Positions 46,469-55,605 of a stretch of DNA of 64,000 bases are shown piece by piece. The DNA is from Planctomycetota bacterium (GTDB lineage Bacteria; Planctomycetota; PLA2; JAEUHO01). A model generated the notes under the pieces. The model saw nothing but the letters and a program-made list of their open reading frames with translations, had not been told where the DNA came from and searched no databases. Both the position numbers and the translations under genes were made by a program. The stretch spans positions 1-64,000 of the forward strand of contig JANQJW010000091.1 of the NCBI GenBank assembly GCA_028281445.1, read 5' to 3'. The stretch's first letter is position 1; each line of letters begins with the position of its first letter.

Positions 46469-49240
46469 TCAGATCTGCGCGTAGAGGCCGCCGTTGTGCT
46501 CGGCGAGAATCTTCAAGAGCTCGGAGTGGCGGCCGAGCGACACGCCGTGAATCACGATGCGCCGCTGGCGGTTGACGCGCTCCACCTCCTGCACGATCGA
46601 CGAGAGGCTGCGCAGCTCGCCGACGTTCGGCTTGCCGTCCGACAGGATGTAGATCGCCTCCACGCCCTTGGTGTCGAGGGCCATCTCGAGCGCGCCCCAG
46701 AGGTTGGTGCCGCCCTGCGGTTGCTGCGTGGCCATGTAGCGCTTCAGGTCACGCCGCGTCGAGGGGGAAACGCCCTGGAGATTGCGCTTCCACGAGGAGA
46801 TCGTGGACTCGAAGAAGATCACGTTCGCGCGCGACTTGTCGTCGAGCTTGTCGATGACCTTCAGTGCCTCACGCTTCGCCACGCCGAGTTGCCGATCCAT
46901 GGAGCCCGACTTGTCGATCACGAACACGATGCGGGCCCGGTTGGTGTTCACGGGCAGGCCGTAGAACGTCGTCGCGTACGGCCGGTCGTCGGTCTTGGGC
47001 AGCGACGGGATCTCCTCGGGTACCTCGAAGGTCTCGCCGTGCTGCTCCCACCAGCGGCTCCACGTGTCGTGGTCGTCCTCGAGGAACTGGCCCGTGGTCA
47101 CGAACAGCGCGTGCGCGGCAGCACGGCGCACGCGCATGTTGAGCTCGTCGCGTAGCACGTCGATCAACCCGGAAATCGCGGCCTTCACGCGCAGGCGGGC
47201 GAGGCCCTGCGCCGCGGCCAGGCGGGTGTCCCAGTGGTCGTCCTGGAGCAAGGGCACGAGGAGCGGACCGGCGCGCCTGTCGCCGCTCGCGACCGCGGCC
47301 GCGATCACGGGCCCCTTGTCCTCCCGCCGGGACAGCTGCTCGCGGAAGAACGCGGCGACGACAGGCCGCTCGAACCCGATGCGCGCAAGGCCCTCGACGG
47401 CCGCCGCCTGGACGGTCCCGTCACGCGCGTGCTTGCGCGCGGCGCGGACGATCGCCCTGCTCGCTTCGACATCCTTCTGCCGTCCCGATGCGTGGATGAC
47501 CCGCGCCATCACTGCCGGCTCCCGCTCGGCCTGCAGCCGCTTGCGCAACGCGGCCTGTACGCGTTCGCCGGGAATCCTCGCTAATGCACCCGCGACGACG
47601 ATCCGCACGCGGGCGTCGTCGTCACCGAGGTGCGAAACGAGGACCTCCGCGGCAGCCGGATCGCGCAGCGTCGCCAGCATCGCCGCGAAGCGCCGACCGA
47701 GCTCGGGCGATGCGTCGGGCAACAGCGGCAGCACGACAGCCAACGAGACGGCGTCCGCGCGGCCGCCGAGGATCTCCACCAGCAGGTTGCGCAGCTTGGG
47801 ATCGCGAACCCCCTTGCGCGCGGCGGCCATCGCGAGCGCAGGCAACGCGGGCATGCCCATGGCGCGCGCATCCTCCAGTGCCATCATGCGCAGGCGCTCC
47901 TTGTCGGAGCTCATCAGCGCCATCACGCGTTCACGGGACGGGGGCTGCTTGCTGTAGTGCATCGCGGCGCGATAGAGAACCTGCAGGCGATCCCCGCGCG
48001 TCTCGCGCTCGAGCGCAGCATCGAGGATCGCCTGTGCTTCCGGCGTCTGGATGTACGCCAGGTGCTCCGCGGCGGACTGGAAGACCTTCGCGTCCCTTGC
48101 GCGGCGCAGGACATTGGCGTACGTGGCGGCGCGATCCGATGCACCCATGAAGTGCAGAGACCGAATGCCGGCAAGGAGAATGTCGGGATCCTTCTCCATG
48201 CGCACGATGCGGGCCAGCTTCGGCGCGAACGGCGCGTAGTGCCCACTCGTCATGGCGCCGACCGCGGCGACCTTGAGGTAGTTCGGGGTCTTCGAACCCC
48301 GGTAGAGCTTCATCAGGTACTGGAAAGCCGGCTTGGTTCCGGTGAACCCGATCTTCTGGACATAAGACGAGAGACGCACCTTGACGCCGCGCTCTTGCTG
48401 CTTGACCGCGAACTCGTAGTCCTTGCGCGCCTTGTCGAAGGCCCCCTCGAGGATGGGCCGCTTGTACCCCGCAGGCGGGATGTGCGGCCGCTTGCGAGGT
48501 TTCGACCGCGGCTTCGGAGGCGCCACCTCCTTGAAGACGACGCGCCCGCCGGCCGGATCCGTCACACGCGCGACGTAGCCGCGGTCTCGCAGTCGAAACG
48601 GCACGCCGATCACCACCTCGTCGCTCGGCGCCAGGGTCCCGTCCCCGTCCAAGTCCACGAAGAGCCATGCCTTGCTTGGACCGTTGAAGCGCAGGTCGGC
48701 TTGCTTGTGCTTGAGCACGACCTCGCGCAGGCGCCCCTCCAGGAGCACGTGGCCTTCACGGTGCGCGTGCAGGGTCATGCGCAGGGTCTCGGTTGCATCC
48801 CCGCGCTTCTCCTTCCACGCAAGCGTGAAGTCGAGACGGAACGCGTGGAACGTGGTCCACGTGTCATCCTCCTTCACCTTCACGGGTAGGTGCACAACCG
48901 CGGTCGTGGATCGCGCCCCCTTGTCCGGCGGGAACACGAAGGGCCTCTCGTCTGCGATCTGGCCATCGCCGTCGATGTCGACCCACAGCTTCGGTTCGGC
49001 ACCGAGATCGAGAGCGACGAGGAGGTCGGTGCCGTTGAACGGCGCCTTGCCGTAGCGCACGTCGGTCCCACCGGTCACACCCTTGATGAAGGCGGGCGGC
49101 TCGGTGCCGAGCTCGATGTCGCGGCCCGCATACCGCCAGCTGTCGGCGCTGCCCCACTGCAGCACCGCGGCGGGTTCCTCGGCGCCATGGGCCGCAGCGG
49201 CCAGGAGGGACACCAGGAGCAGGGCCGGCACGCGATGCAC
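46469..49240 (-). CDS. Secreted HEAT-repeat/VWA-domain protein
   Basis: This is an exported 923-aa protein. A signal peptide (LLLVSLLAAAAHGAEE) is followed by a beta-rich N-terminal region with two calcium-type loops, VDIDGDGQI and VDLDGDGTL. A long middle part (about 280-720) of HEAT-like helical repeats follows (e.g. AAEVLVSHLGDDDARVRIVVAGALARI), then a C-terminal von Willebrand A domain. Its metal-dependent adhesion site is complete: DKSGS (D776, S778, S780), T845 in GGTNLWG and D868 in LSDGKP. The combination suggests protein binding in the envelope; the ligand is unknown. It lies 27 nt after the phosphatase-cytochrome gene and 10 nt before DUF2071, in one operon. Confidence 0.85.
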   Translation of the reverse strand: MHRVPALLLVSLLAAAAHGAEEPAAVLQWGSADSWRYAGRDIELGTEPPAFIKGVTGGTDVRYGKAPFNGTDLLVALDLGAEPKLWVDIDGDGQIADERPFVFPPDKGARSTTAVVHLPVKVKEDDTWTTFHAFRLDFTLAWKEKRGDATETLRMTLHAHREGHVLLEGRLREVVLKHKQADLRFNGPSKAWLFVDLDGDGTLAPSDEVVIGVPFRLRDRGYVARVTDPAGGRVVFKEVAPPKPRSKPRKRPHIPPAGYKRPILEGAFDKARKDYEFAVKQQERGVKVRLSSYVQKIGFTGTKPAFQYLMKLYRGSKTPNYLKVAAVGAMTSGHYAPFAPKLARIVRMEKDPDILLAGIRSLHFMGASDRAATYANVLRRARDAKVFQSAAEHLAYIQTPEAQAILDAALERETRGDRLQVLYRAAMHYSKQPPSRERVMALMSSDKERLRMMALEDARAMGMPALPALAMAAARKGVRDPKLRNLLVEILGGRADAVSLAVVLPLLPDASPELGRRFAAMLATLRDPAAAEVLVSHLGDDDARVRIVVAGALARIPGERVQAALRKRLQAEREPAVMARVIHASGRQKDVEASRAIVRAARKHARDGTVQAAAVEGLARIGFERPVVAAFFREQLSRREDKGPVIAAAVASGDRRAGPLLVPLLQDDHWDTRLAAAQGLARLRVKAAISGLIDVLRDELNMRVRRAAAHALFVTTGQFLEDDHDTWSRWWEQHGETFEVPEEIPSLPKTDDRPYATTFYGLPVNTNRARIVFVIDKSGSMDRQLGVAKREALKVIDKLDDKSRANVIFFESTISSWKRNLQGVSPSTRRDLKRYMATQQPQGGTNLWGALEMALDTKGVEAIYILSDGKPNVGELRSLSSIVQEVERVNRQRRIVIHGVSLGRHSELLKILAEHNGGLYAQI

Positions 49241-49267
49241 GCGCCGAGGATACCCAGAGGGCCTCGG

Positions 49268-50242
49268 TCAGTCGTTGCGATAGGCCTTGTGGCACTCGAT
49301 GCAGAGGCGTTTCGTAGCGGCCAGGTGCTTGCGGGCGAGGTCGGTCTTTCCCGCCTCCAGGGCACGCAGTAGGTCCCGCGTCACCCTCGTCGAATCCTGC
49401 ATCCACCGGCGGTAGTCCTCGGGCTCGGCGCGCAGCTCCTTGTCCGCGTTCATGCGCTCGTAGAGCTGGACGACCTTGGACGCCTCGTTCCTGGCGTCGA
49501 TGTCGGGATGCGCGGGGTCGGCCTCGAAGCCGCGCTTCTCGAGCGCCTTCAGGTGGTCGAAGCTGCGCGTGAGATCGACCATGCCGGCGCGAATGCCACC
49601 GAACGGATGCGCTTCGTCAAAGCCCCAGTCGAACGCTCGCGTCTCACGCGCCGTAGGCATGGTGCCCGCGCCGATCGTGCGGTAGAGGCCGCCGTACTTG
49701 CCGGCCACGCCGCAGTGCACCATCTCGGCGAGCGCTTCGGTCCGCGGCGCACCGTCGATCAAGAGCCGTCCGACCGCGGCGGCGGCGGGACCGCGGTGCT
49801 TCCCGTGGAAGCAGTGAACGAAGAACGGCGGCTCGAGCTCGCGGAAGGTCTTGGCGATCTTCGCGAGCTCGTCCTTCTTGATGCCGCTGTACTGGATCGG
49901 CACGTGCACGTAGCGCATGCCGAGCTTGCGGGCGGTCGCAGCGTCCGGCACCTTCCCGTCGACGGACAGAATCGTCTTGACGCCCATCGCCGCCAGCTTC
50001 TGCAGCGCCTTTTCGCCGTGCGGCTCGCTCCCCGAGATGATCGTGGGTGAGAGCTGGATGACGTTGTGCATGCCCGGGAGCTCCTGCGGCTCCGGGGCGT
50101 TCGTCGTCTGGCTGCGCGCGAAGGCATAGGCGTCGCCCATGTCGAGGATCGGCGATGACGGTTGAAGCGCGTCGCGGACCGTGGACGGCTGCCCACAGGC
50201 GACGGAGGCGAGAGCAAGGGTCAAGAACACGTACTTCCGCAT
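49268..50242 (-). CDS. Exported dual-specificity phosphatase-cytochrome c fusion
   Basis: This is a 324-aa exported protein (signal with SVACGQ, possible lipoprotein). Residues about 55-190 form a cysteine phosphatase domain with the complete HC-x5-R loop VHCFHGKHRG (His143, Cys144, Arg150). The C-terminal part is helical and ends with the haem-attachment motif CIECH (314-318) after RVTRDLLRALEAGK, resembling the end of cytochrome c' type four-helix proteins. Such a fusion could link phosphate-ester or tyrosine phosphatase activity to redox state in the periplasm. ATG 50242 follows AGGAGA; upstream methionines would give no signal peptide. It begins the operon with the VWA/HEAT gene. Confidence 0.8.
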   Translation of the reverse strand: MRKYVFLTLALASVACGQPSTVRDALQPSSPILDMGDAYAFARSQTTNAPEPQELPGMHNVIQLSPTIISGSEPHGEKALQKLAAMGVKTILSVDGKVPDAATARKLGMRYVHVPIQYSGIKKDELAKIAKTFRELEPPFFVHCFHGKHRGPAAAAVGRLLIDGAPRTEALAEMVHCGVAGKYGGLYRTIGAGTMPTARETRAFDWGFDEAHPFGGIRAGMVDLTRSFDHLKALEKRGFEADPAHPDIDARNEASKVVQLYERMNADKELRAEPEDYRRWMQDSTRVTRDLLRALEAGKTDLARKHLAATKRLCIECHKAYRND

Positions 50243-50355
50243 CGGTGACGTCTCCTGGATACGCTCCACAGAGGGCGCAAAGCGCATGCCCTTGCGCAAC
50301 CCGCATCGAATCGCGGCCGGGCGCATCCTGAGGACGTCGGTCTGCTACGCGGGCG

Positions 50356-50628
50356 CTACGGCGCGGATTGCCGGGAGGCCGCACGACGCAGCTCCCGTTC
50401 GAGTCGCCGTTGTCTGCGCCGCTCCGCACTGGCGCGTGTCTCGCGCAGGGTGCCTCGAACCCGAGCGACGAACCACACGAAGGCGGCCAGCGCGCCCAGA
50501 AGCAGGAGCCCCGCACCGACGTACTCGCCGCGCTCCCAGAGCATCGTCCCGCCCCACGCGACGAATCCGATCCACAGCAGCCCTTCGATGATGGCCCGGG
50601 TCATCTGGTAGCGCTCGTAGCTGGTCAC
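50356..50628 (-). CDS. Small two-helix membrane protein
   Basis: This is a 90-aa protein with two hydrophobic segments (IIEGLLWIGFVAWGGTML and GAGLLLLGALAAFVWFVA) and a highly basic C-terminal tail (Arg-rich, about 30 residues). No family is recognised. The start is GTG 50628 with an in-frame ATG at 50604 as alternative; neither has a strong ribosome-binding site. It is divergent from the gene at 50714 and lies about 110 nt upstream of the phosphatase gene on the same strand. Confidence 0.5.
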   Translation of the reverse strand: MTSYERYQMTRAIIEGLLWIGFVAWGGTMLWERGEYVGAGLLLLGALAAFVWFVARVRGTLRETRASAERRRQRRLERELRRAASRQSAP

Positions 50629-50713
50629 GGGCCCCAGTGTATCGGCCCCCGGAGCCCTGAAACCGCCAACCGCCGTTCCGGTACCGTGGGTACGCGCTGA
50701 AGGAGAAGTCCGA

Positions 50714-51574
50714 ATGCAAGGTCTGAGCGCCGTCGCCCTGCTTCTCGCCGTCGCCGCCGCGGGCGTCGCCGGCTACACGCTGATGCAGGACCGCTCCGAC
50801 CCGGGCGACTTCGCGGGGCGCCTGGATGCGGTGGAAGACCAGCTCTCCCGCATCGAGGCGCGACTGGCTGCGCAAGCGGCGAGACAGGACGAGCAGCCGC
50901 CCACCCTGATGGGTCACAAGTTCGAGGAAGGGCCCGGGCCGGCGAAGGGCACCGAGGAGGCGGCGCTGGAGGTCGTCTACGACGAGACCACGATCGTTCC
51001 GGTTCCCCTCGAGGCCGAGGGCGAGGCGGGCGAGCGCCTGCAGAAGCTCATCGACAAGGCCGTCGAGAAGAAGGCGGCGCAGATGCAGACGATGCGCAAC
51101 AAGAAGCCGCCGATCGACGTGTTCGCGAAGATCCTGCAACTGGACGACGAACAGGTTGCGGCCGTTCAGCGCGACGTCGTACGGGCGCAGCACGCGATCA
51201 AGGACATCCTCGAGATCCCGGCAGAGGACGGCACTGACTTCCTGCAGGAGCTCGTCGAGGTCATGGCCAACGGCATGGCGAACCCAGGAAAGGACCCCGG
51301 CCGCGGCGGGCGCCTCTTTGGGCGTCTGATGAGCGAGAAGATCCCCGGCAGCGATGAGACCTACGCCGCGCGGGTCGAGGGCGTGAAGGGCCGGCTGCGC
51401 GAGTCGTTCAAGCGCAACTGGACCCAGGAGCAGTACAAGACGTTCGAAGCGTGGCAGATGGACCCGACCGAAGTACAGAACGTCGAAGGCAGCCCCTACA
51501 AGGACGTCGAGCGCCGCGTCCTGGAGCGCGCGCAACAGCTCGGATGGAGGGCGCCGGAGCCGCAAGCCAAGTAG
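50714..51574 (+). CDS. Membrane-anchored coiled-coil protein with CpxP-like helix
   Basis: This 286-aa protein has an N-terminal anchor (residues about 4-22) and an acidic coiled coil (DAVEDQLSRIEARLAAQAA). A linker follows, then a helical domain where ILQLDDEQVAAVQRDVV recalls the LTxxQ motif of CpxP/Spy chaperones. The plan is the same as in the protein at 4937-5677. The start is fixed by AAGGAG 8 nt before the ATG. The next gene follows after 39 nt on the same strand, so the pair may be co-expressed. The function is unknown. Confidence 0.65.
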   Translation: MQGLSAVALLLAVAAAGVAGYTLMQDRSDPGDFAGRLDAVEDQLSRIEARLAAQAARQDEQPPTLMGHKFEEGPGPAKGTEEAALEVVYDETTIVPVPLEAEGEAGERLQKLIDKAVEKKAAQMQTMRNKKPPIDVFAKILQLDDEQVAAVQRDVVRAQHAIKDILEIPAEDGTDFLQELVEVMANGMANPGKDPGRGGRLFGRLMSEKIPGSDETYAARVEGVKGRLRESFKRNWTQEQYKTFEAWQMDPTEVQNVEGSPYKDVERRVLERAQQLGWRAPEPQAK

Positions 51575-51613
51575 CGCCACCTGCCTCAACCAACACATCG
51601 CCGTTACGCAGCG

Positions 51614-52648
51614 ATGAATCCACGCGCGCACGCTGCGCACATGAAGTGGTTGGTCGTCGCTCTCGCCGCCGCAGCCGGTGCCTACCTGTTGATCGACACC
51701 TCGGCGCAGCGCGAGGCGACCGATCCCTCGGGAGCCCAGGTGCGCAAGCCGGAGCGGCCCGTCGTGCCGATGCTTCGCGCCGGTGGTGGCGGACCGGAAG
51801 CAGGGGAAGCACCAAGCGCCCCACCGGTTCGCGAGGATGGCCCCCCCGCGCGCGAGACCAGTTCACCGGCCGCGAAGGAACAGAGGGCTTCCGAGAAGAA
51901 GGCTGCCCGCGTCGTCGCGGGTTCCCGCAAGCTTCGTCCCGGCGAATCGTTCACACCCCTCTCCGAGCTGGTGCGACCCGACGAGGGGAGCCTCGACCCC
52001 GGGAGCAAGACGCGAGAGCGCCTGCAGTCCGTGAAGCCCCTGCGCACGACGTGGAGCGACGCGCCGCTGCAGGAGGTTCTGCAGCAGTTGACCAAGCAGA
52101 CCGGCCTCACGATCGCGCTGGGTCCGCGCGCGGTGGCGAAGGGGAAGAGCATGACCGTCTCCGACCCCTTCGCGAAGGGCGAGCGCCCCGCCGACCCCAG
52201 CGTGTGGGACGTGCTCGTCGGACTCGCGCGTCAGGCCGGCTTGTCCGTGAATCCCTGGGAGCGCGGTGTGCTGCTCAACACGCCGCCGGACCCCGAGCGC
52301 ATAGCGCTGCGCATCTTCGACGTACGCGACCTCGCGACGGCACCGTGGGGCAACGGAAGCGAGATCGAGGCGGAGGATCGGCTGACGGCCGTCTTCCCGA
52401 ACCTCGTGCGTGCGGCGGCCGACCTGGACAAGGGCGCCACACTGCGCATGCAGGGGAAGGGGATCGTGATCGCGCGTGCGAAGGTGTCGCACCTGGACCG
52501 CATCGGCAAGGCATTTGACGGCTGGCGGCGCGACCCGCGAACGCTTCGTGCGGCCTACCGCACGCTGATCGCGACCCGCCACCCGACGGTGTCCGGTGCT
52601 CCGCCGCGTGACGGCAAGGAGAGGAAGGAACCCGACGCTTCGCGATAG
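51614..52648 (+). CDS. Membrane-anchored protein with secretin/TonB short N-terminal (STN)-like domain
   Basis: This 344-aa protein has an N-terminal hydrophobic anchor (WLVVALAAAAGAYLLI) and a long Pro/Ala/Glu linker. A domain at about 135-225 has the STN pattern: TTWSDAPLQEVLQQLTKQTGL, then a strand-turn region and VWDVLVGLARQAGLSVNPWERGVLLN. It is followed by ALRIFDVRDL, a transition seen in secretin-type proteins. No secretin pore domain follows, so it is an orphan module, as found in planctomycetes. It probably binds a partner in the periplasm. The start (ATG 51614 or 51641) lacks a good ribosome-binding site. Confidence 0.68.
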   Translation: MNPRAHAAHMKWLVVALAAAAGAYLLIDTSAQREATDPSGAQVRKPERPVVPMLRAGGGGPEAGEAPSAPPVREDGPPARETSSPAAKEQRASEKKAARVVAGSRKLRPGESFTPLSELVRPDEGSLDPGSKTRERLQSVKPLRTTWSDAPLQEVLQQLTKQTGLTIALGPRAVAKGKSMTVSDPFAKGERPADPSVWDVLVGLARQAGLSVNPWERGVLLNTPPDPERIALRIFDVRDLATAPWGNGSEIEAEDRLTAVFPNLVRAAADLDKGATLRMQGKGIVIARAKVSHLDRIGKAFDGWRRDPRTLRAAYRTLIATRHPTVSGAPPRDGKERKEPDASR

Positions 52649-52654
52649 ACGGCT

Positions 52655-55600
52655 CTAGCGTTTGCGGTTCATCGCGCGCGCATACTCAATCACGCGCTGT
52701 CCCAGCTCCTCGGGCCCCATGCCGAGCGCGTGCCGGGTGATCTCCTGTCCGCGCGGAATCCGGCCGGTGTAGTAGAGGCGCACGAACTCGAGCAGCTTGG
52801 CGCGAGACGCGTCGTCGGCGTGATAGAGGTAGTGGCACGTCGCCGAGGCCTGCGCATAGAACATGCCCGACTCGCTCACGAGGTGACGGAAGCCCAGGCG
52901 CCAGCGCATCGGTACCTTGCGGTCGGACTTGCTGCGATTCAGACGGCCGAAGACGATCTGGGGCATGTTGTAGACGCTCTTCCACGGCAGGAGCTGCTTG
53001 GGCGATGCGTTGGCAACGACGTCCAGGCTGTCGGCCGCGGGGTTGTTCGTCTCCCACGTGCGTGCCTTGAGGTTCCACTGGAACTCCTCCACGAAGGTCG
53101 CCATGCCTTCGACGATCCAGTAGCCGGCGATGCCCCCGAGGCGCTTGAGCTCTCGCGGCTCGAAGAGCGGGCACCGCTCTGCAATCCAATGGTGCGTCAG
53201 CTCGTGGGCGTAGGTCGACATCACCGAGGCCCACGCATCCGCGCGCTCGGGCAGGAAGATGCGCGAGATGCCCGCGCCGGGGTCGTAGTGCCCCGACGTC
53301 CACTCCATCGTGCCGCCGGGTCCGCGGTCGCGACCCGAGGCATCGAGGTACTCCTTCTTCGTCTCGTAGAGCCGCATGATCAACGGCCAGGGATCCGTGC
53401 GAACGCTCTTGCCGGCGCTGAAGACGGACGCGAGCGCATCGCACACGAGCGTGCCCATGCCGAGGCAGCCGGCGATCCGGCCGGGCTTCGCCAGCGGCGT
53501 CAGGATCAGGAGCTCGTCCGCCTCGAGGGCGACGAGGTCCTTGCGCCAGGTCGCGGTGGCGGAGCCGTACTCGCGCTGCGAACGCGTCAGGTCCTTGCTC
53601 TCGCCTTCCGGCTTGGCGATGCGCTCGACCCTCGTCTGCTGCAGCTCGTCGACGAGATCGATCCACGCGAGCGCGTCGAAGCGGGCCGGCAGATCGATGT
53701 AGCTGGGAACCCGGCCGCGGACGAGGGCTGCCGCCTTCTCGTGCGCCGGATCGCGATCCAGCAGGCGCCGCGCGAAGATCTGTTGGATCGGCCAGCGCGA
53801 GTCCCCAAGCGGACTCTCGAGGATGCCGCGGGCCCGGGCCCGGTCCTCCCGGGTCATCGCGCCCCGCTGGGCGAGGATCTTCGCGCGCACTTTCTCCTTC
53901 TTCTTCCGAGGTCGCGAGACCAGCGCCTTGTGTTGCTTGCGCGGGTGCTTGAGCTTCTTCGCGCTGACGCCGCGCGCCGCCGCGGCGTCGATGAGCTCCC
54001 CCATGAGATCGGGATCGAAGGACTTGTAGGCTGCCTTGGCAAGCTTGTAGTAGTCGTTCGCCCGTCGCAGGAAGTTCCATTGCGCGAGCGCGCGCTCGGC
54101 GACGGACATCGTGGGCGCGTACCAGAGCTCGTCACCCGGTCCGGCAACGAGGGTCACGTCGTCGATCGGGCGGTCCTCGCGCTTCTCGCGCTTGCCCTTC
54201 TTTCGAAAGAGCGTGACCTTGCTGCCGTCGCTCGCGAGCTGGAAGGGCCCCTCATACCAGCTTTCATCAGCAAGGAGTACGAGCCCCTCGGCGCGCGCAA
54301 CGGCCGGAGCCCCTTCGGCGCCTACCCCCTTGGCGGCGCCGAGGAACATAGGCCCGGTCTTCGCCCGGCCCTTCTCCCGCAGGCAGACCATGCGCTTCTT
54401 CGACGGCACGACGAGCAGCGACTCGCGTGCGGGCACGGGCCGGTACAGGGGATCGTCGCCGCCGATCCACAGGACCTCGCGCGTATCCCAGTCGAAGGCC
54501 CGCTGGCCGACGTAGGCCATCTTGCCGGCGACCGAGAACGGAACGCGGGTCGCCGGGAAGTCTGCGTGTCGCTTCTTGTGGGCTAGCGGGTAGCTGCGGA
54601 TCTTGCTGGGGTTCTCCTTCGGGTTGAAGGCGAGCTCCAGCGTGCGACCGGTCTCCTTGTCGTCCTCGGTCACGAGCCAGTGCGTACCGGCCGCGACGGG
54701 CAGTCGCGTGTACCGCTGCAAGCCGCGGTCGGTCAAGCCGTTGACGCGTTCCAGGCGGCACGCACGCCAACCGGTGGTGCGACTCTGCGTCCGCAAGTCC
54801 TCCTGGTGTTGCACGAAGACGTTCGTGTCGTGAACCGAGATCTCAACGAGGTCCCCGACGCCCGGCACGCCCCCGCTGGTGTAGGTGCCAACGTGGATCG
54901 GACGGCCAAGGGCGCCGGCGTGCAGGGAGACGGTCACGATGGAGAGGTTGCCCTCGCTATCGCTCTCCACGACGTAGACGTACCCGCCGCGCGCGGCGAT
55001 CCGGCCGCGGTACTCGCCTTCCGCGCGCCACAGCGGCTGTTCGGATCCAACGCGCCAGGCGACGAGGTCAGAGCCGTCGAGCGCGACGATCATGTCGCGG
55101 TAGAGGATCGGGGAGTAGAAGGCGGAGCTTGCCGTTGCGGACCAGACCCTCTTGAGCTTGCCACCCGTGAACGTGAGCAGCTCGAGGGTTCCCGTCGCGG
55201 AGCGCACGAGCACGTTGCGCTCCCACACGCCGAGCTCGAGCTCCGCGTCGGACTCCCCGAAGGGGACGGGCGGGACGGCGGGACGTCCGTCGAGCAACGC
55301 GTAGACGTGCAACGTGTGCGTCCCGTTCTGGTTCTCGACATCGACGAAGACGCGGTCCTCCCAGACCCGCGGCTCCGACGCGATGGTGTATCCGGGGACA
55401 TCAACGGCCCACGCCTCTTCCAGGGGGCCGCGCACGCCGGGGGTCGCCGTCGCACCTGTGCGCGCGGGCGAACCGTCCTCCATGCTCCAACACCCGGGCG
55501 GCGGCAGGCCGGAAGGGCTGACGACGCGCGCGTCGACGGGGCTCGCGCTGCACAGCACCAGCACAAGCGGGAAGACGACGAAGATCGTGCGTACGGACAT
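52655..55600 (-). CDS. Secreted beta-propeller-metallopeptidase fusion
   Basis: This is a 981-aa exported protein with a signal peptide (IFVVFPLVLVLCSASPVDA). Residues about 40-480 are a PQQ-type beta-propeller with repeated WxxxG and strand patterns (DVPGYTIASEPRVWEDRVFV, SPILYRDMIVALDGSDLVAW). The middle is basic and helical. The C-terminal part is a zinc peptidase: HELTH at 799-803 and the third ligand Glu831 in WIVEGMATF, the spacing of gluzincins. The substrate is unknown. ATG 55600 lies 5 nt after the upstream GYF_2 gene stop; the frame is open much further upstream but overlaps that gene. The two are probably one operon. Confidence 0.82.
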   Translation of the reverse strand: MSVRTIFVVFPLVLVLCSASPVDARVVSPSGLPPPGCWSMEDGSPARTGATATPGVRGPLEEAWAVDVPGYTIASEPRVWEDRVFVDVENQNGTHTLHVYALLDGRPAVPPVPFGESDAELELGVWERNVLVRSATGTLELLTFTGGKLKRVWSATASSAFYSPILYRDMIVALDGSDLVAWRVGSEQPLWRAEGEYRGRIAARGGYVYVVESDSEGNLSIVTVSLHAGALGRPIHVGTYTSGGVPGVGDLVEISVHDTNVFVQHQEDLRTQSRTTGWRACRLERVNGLTDRGLQRYTRLPVAAGTHWLVTEDDKETGRTLELAFNPKENPSKIRSYPLAHKKRHADFPATRVPFSVAGKMAYVGQRAFDWDTREVLWIGGDDPLYRPVPARESLLVVPSKKRMVCLREKGRAKTGPMFLGAAKGVGAEGAPAVARAEGLVLLADESWYEGPFQLASDGSKVTLFRKKGKREKREDRPIDDVTLVAGPGDELWYAPTMSVAERALAQWNFLRRANDYYKLAKAAYKSFDPDLMGELIDAAAARGVSAKKLKHPRKQHKALVSRPRKKKEKVRAKILAQRGAMTREDRARARGILESPLGDSRWPIQQIFARRLLDRDPAHEKAAALVRGRVPSYIDLPARFDALAWIDLVDELQQTRVERIAKPEGESKDLTRSQREYGSATATWRKDLVALEADELLILTPLAKPGRIAGCLGMGTLVCDALASVFSAGKSVRTDPWPLIMRLYETKKEYLDASGRDRGPGGTMEWTSGHYDPGAGISRIFLPERADAWASVMSTYAHELTHHWIAERCPLFEPRELKRLGGIAGYWIVEGMATFVEEFQWNLKARTWETNNPAADSLDVVANASPKQLLPWKSVYNMPQIVFGRLNRSKSDRKVPMRWRLGFRHLVSESGMFYAQASATCHYLYHADDASRAKLLEFVRLYYTGRIPRGQEITRHALGMGPEELGQRVIEYARAMNRKR

Positions 55601-55605
55601 CCCGG

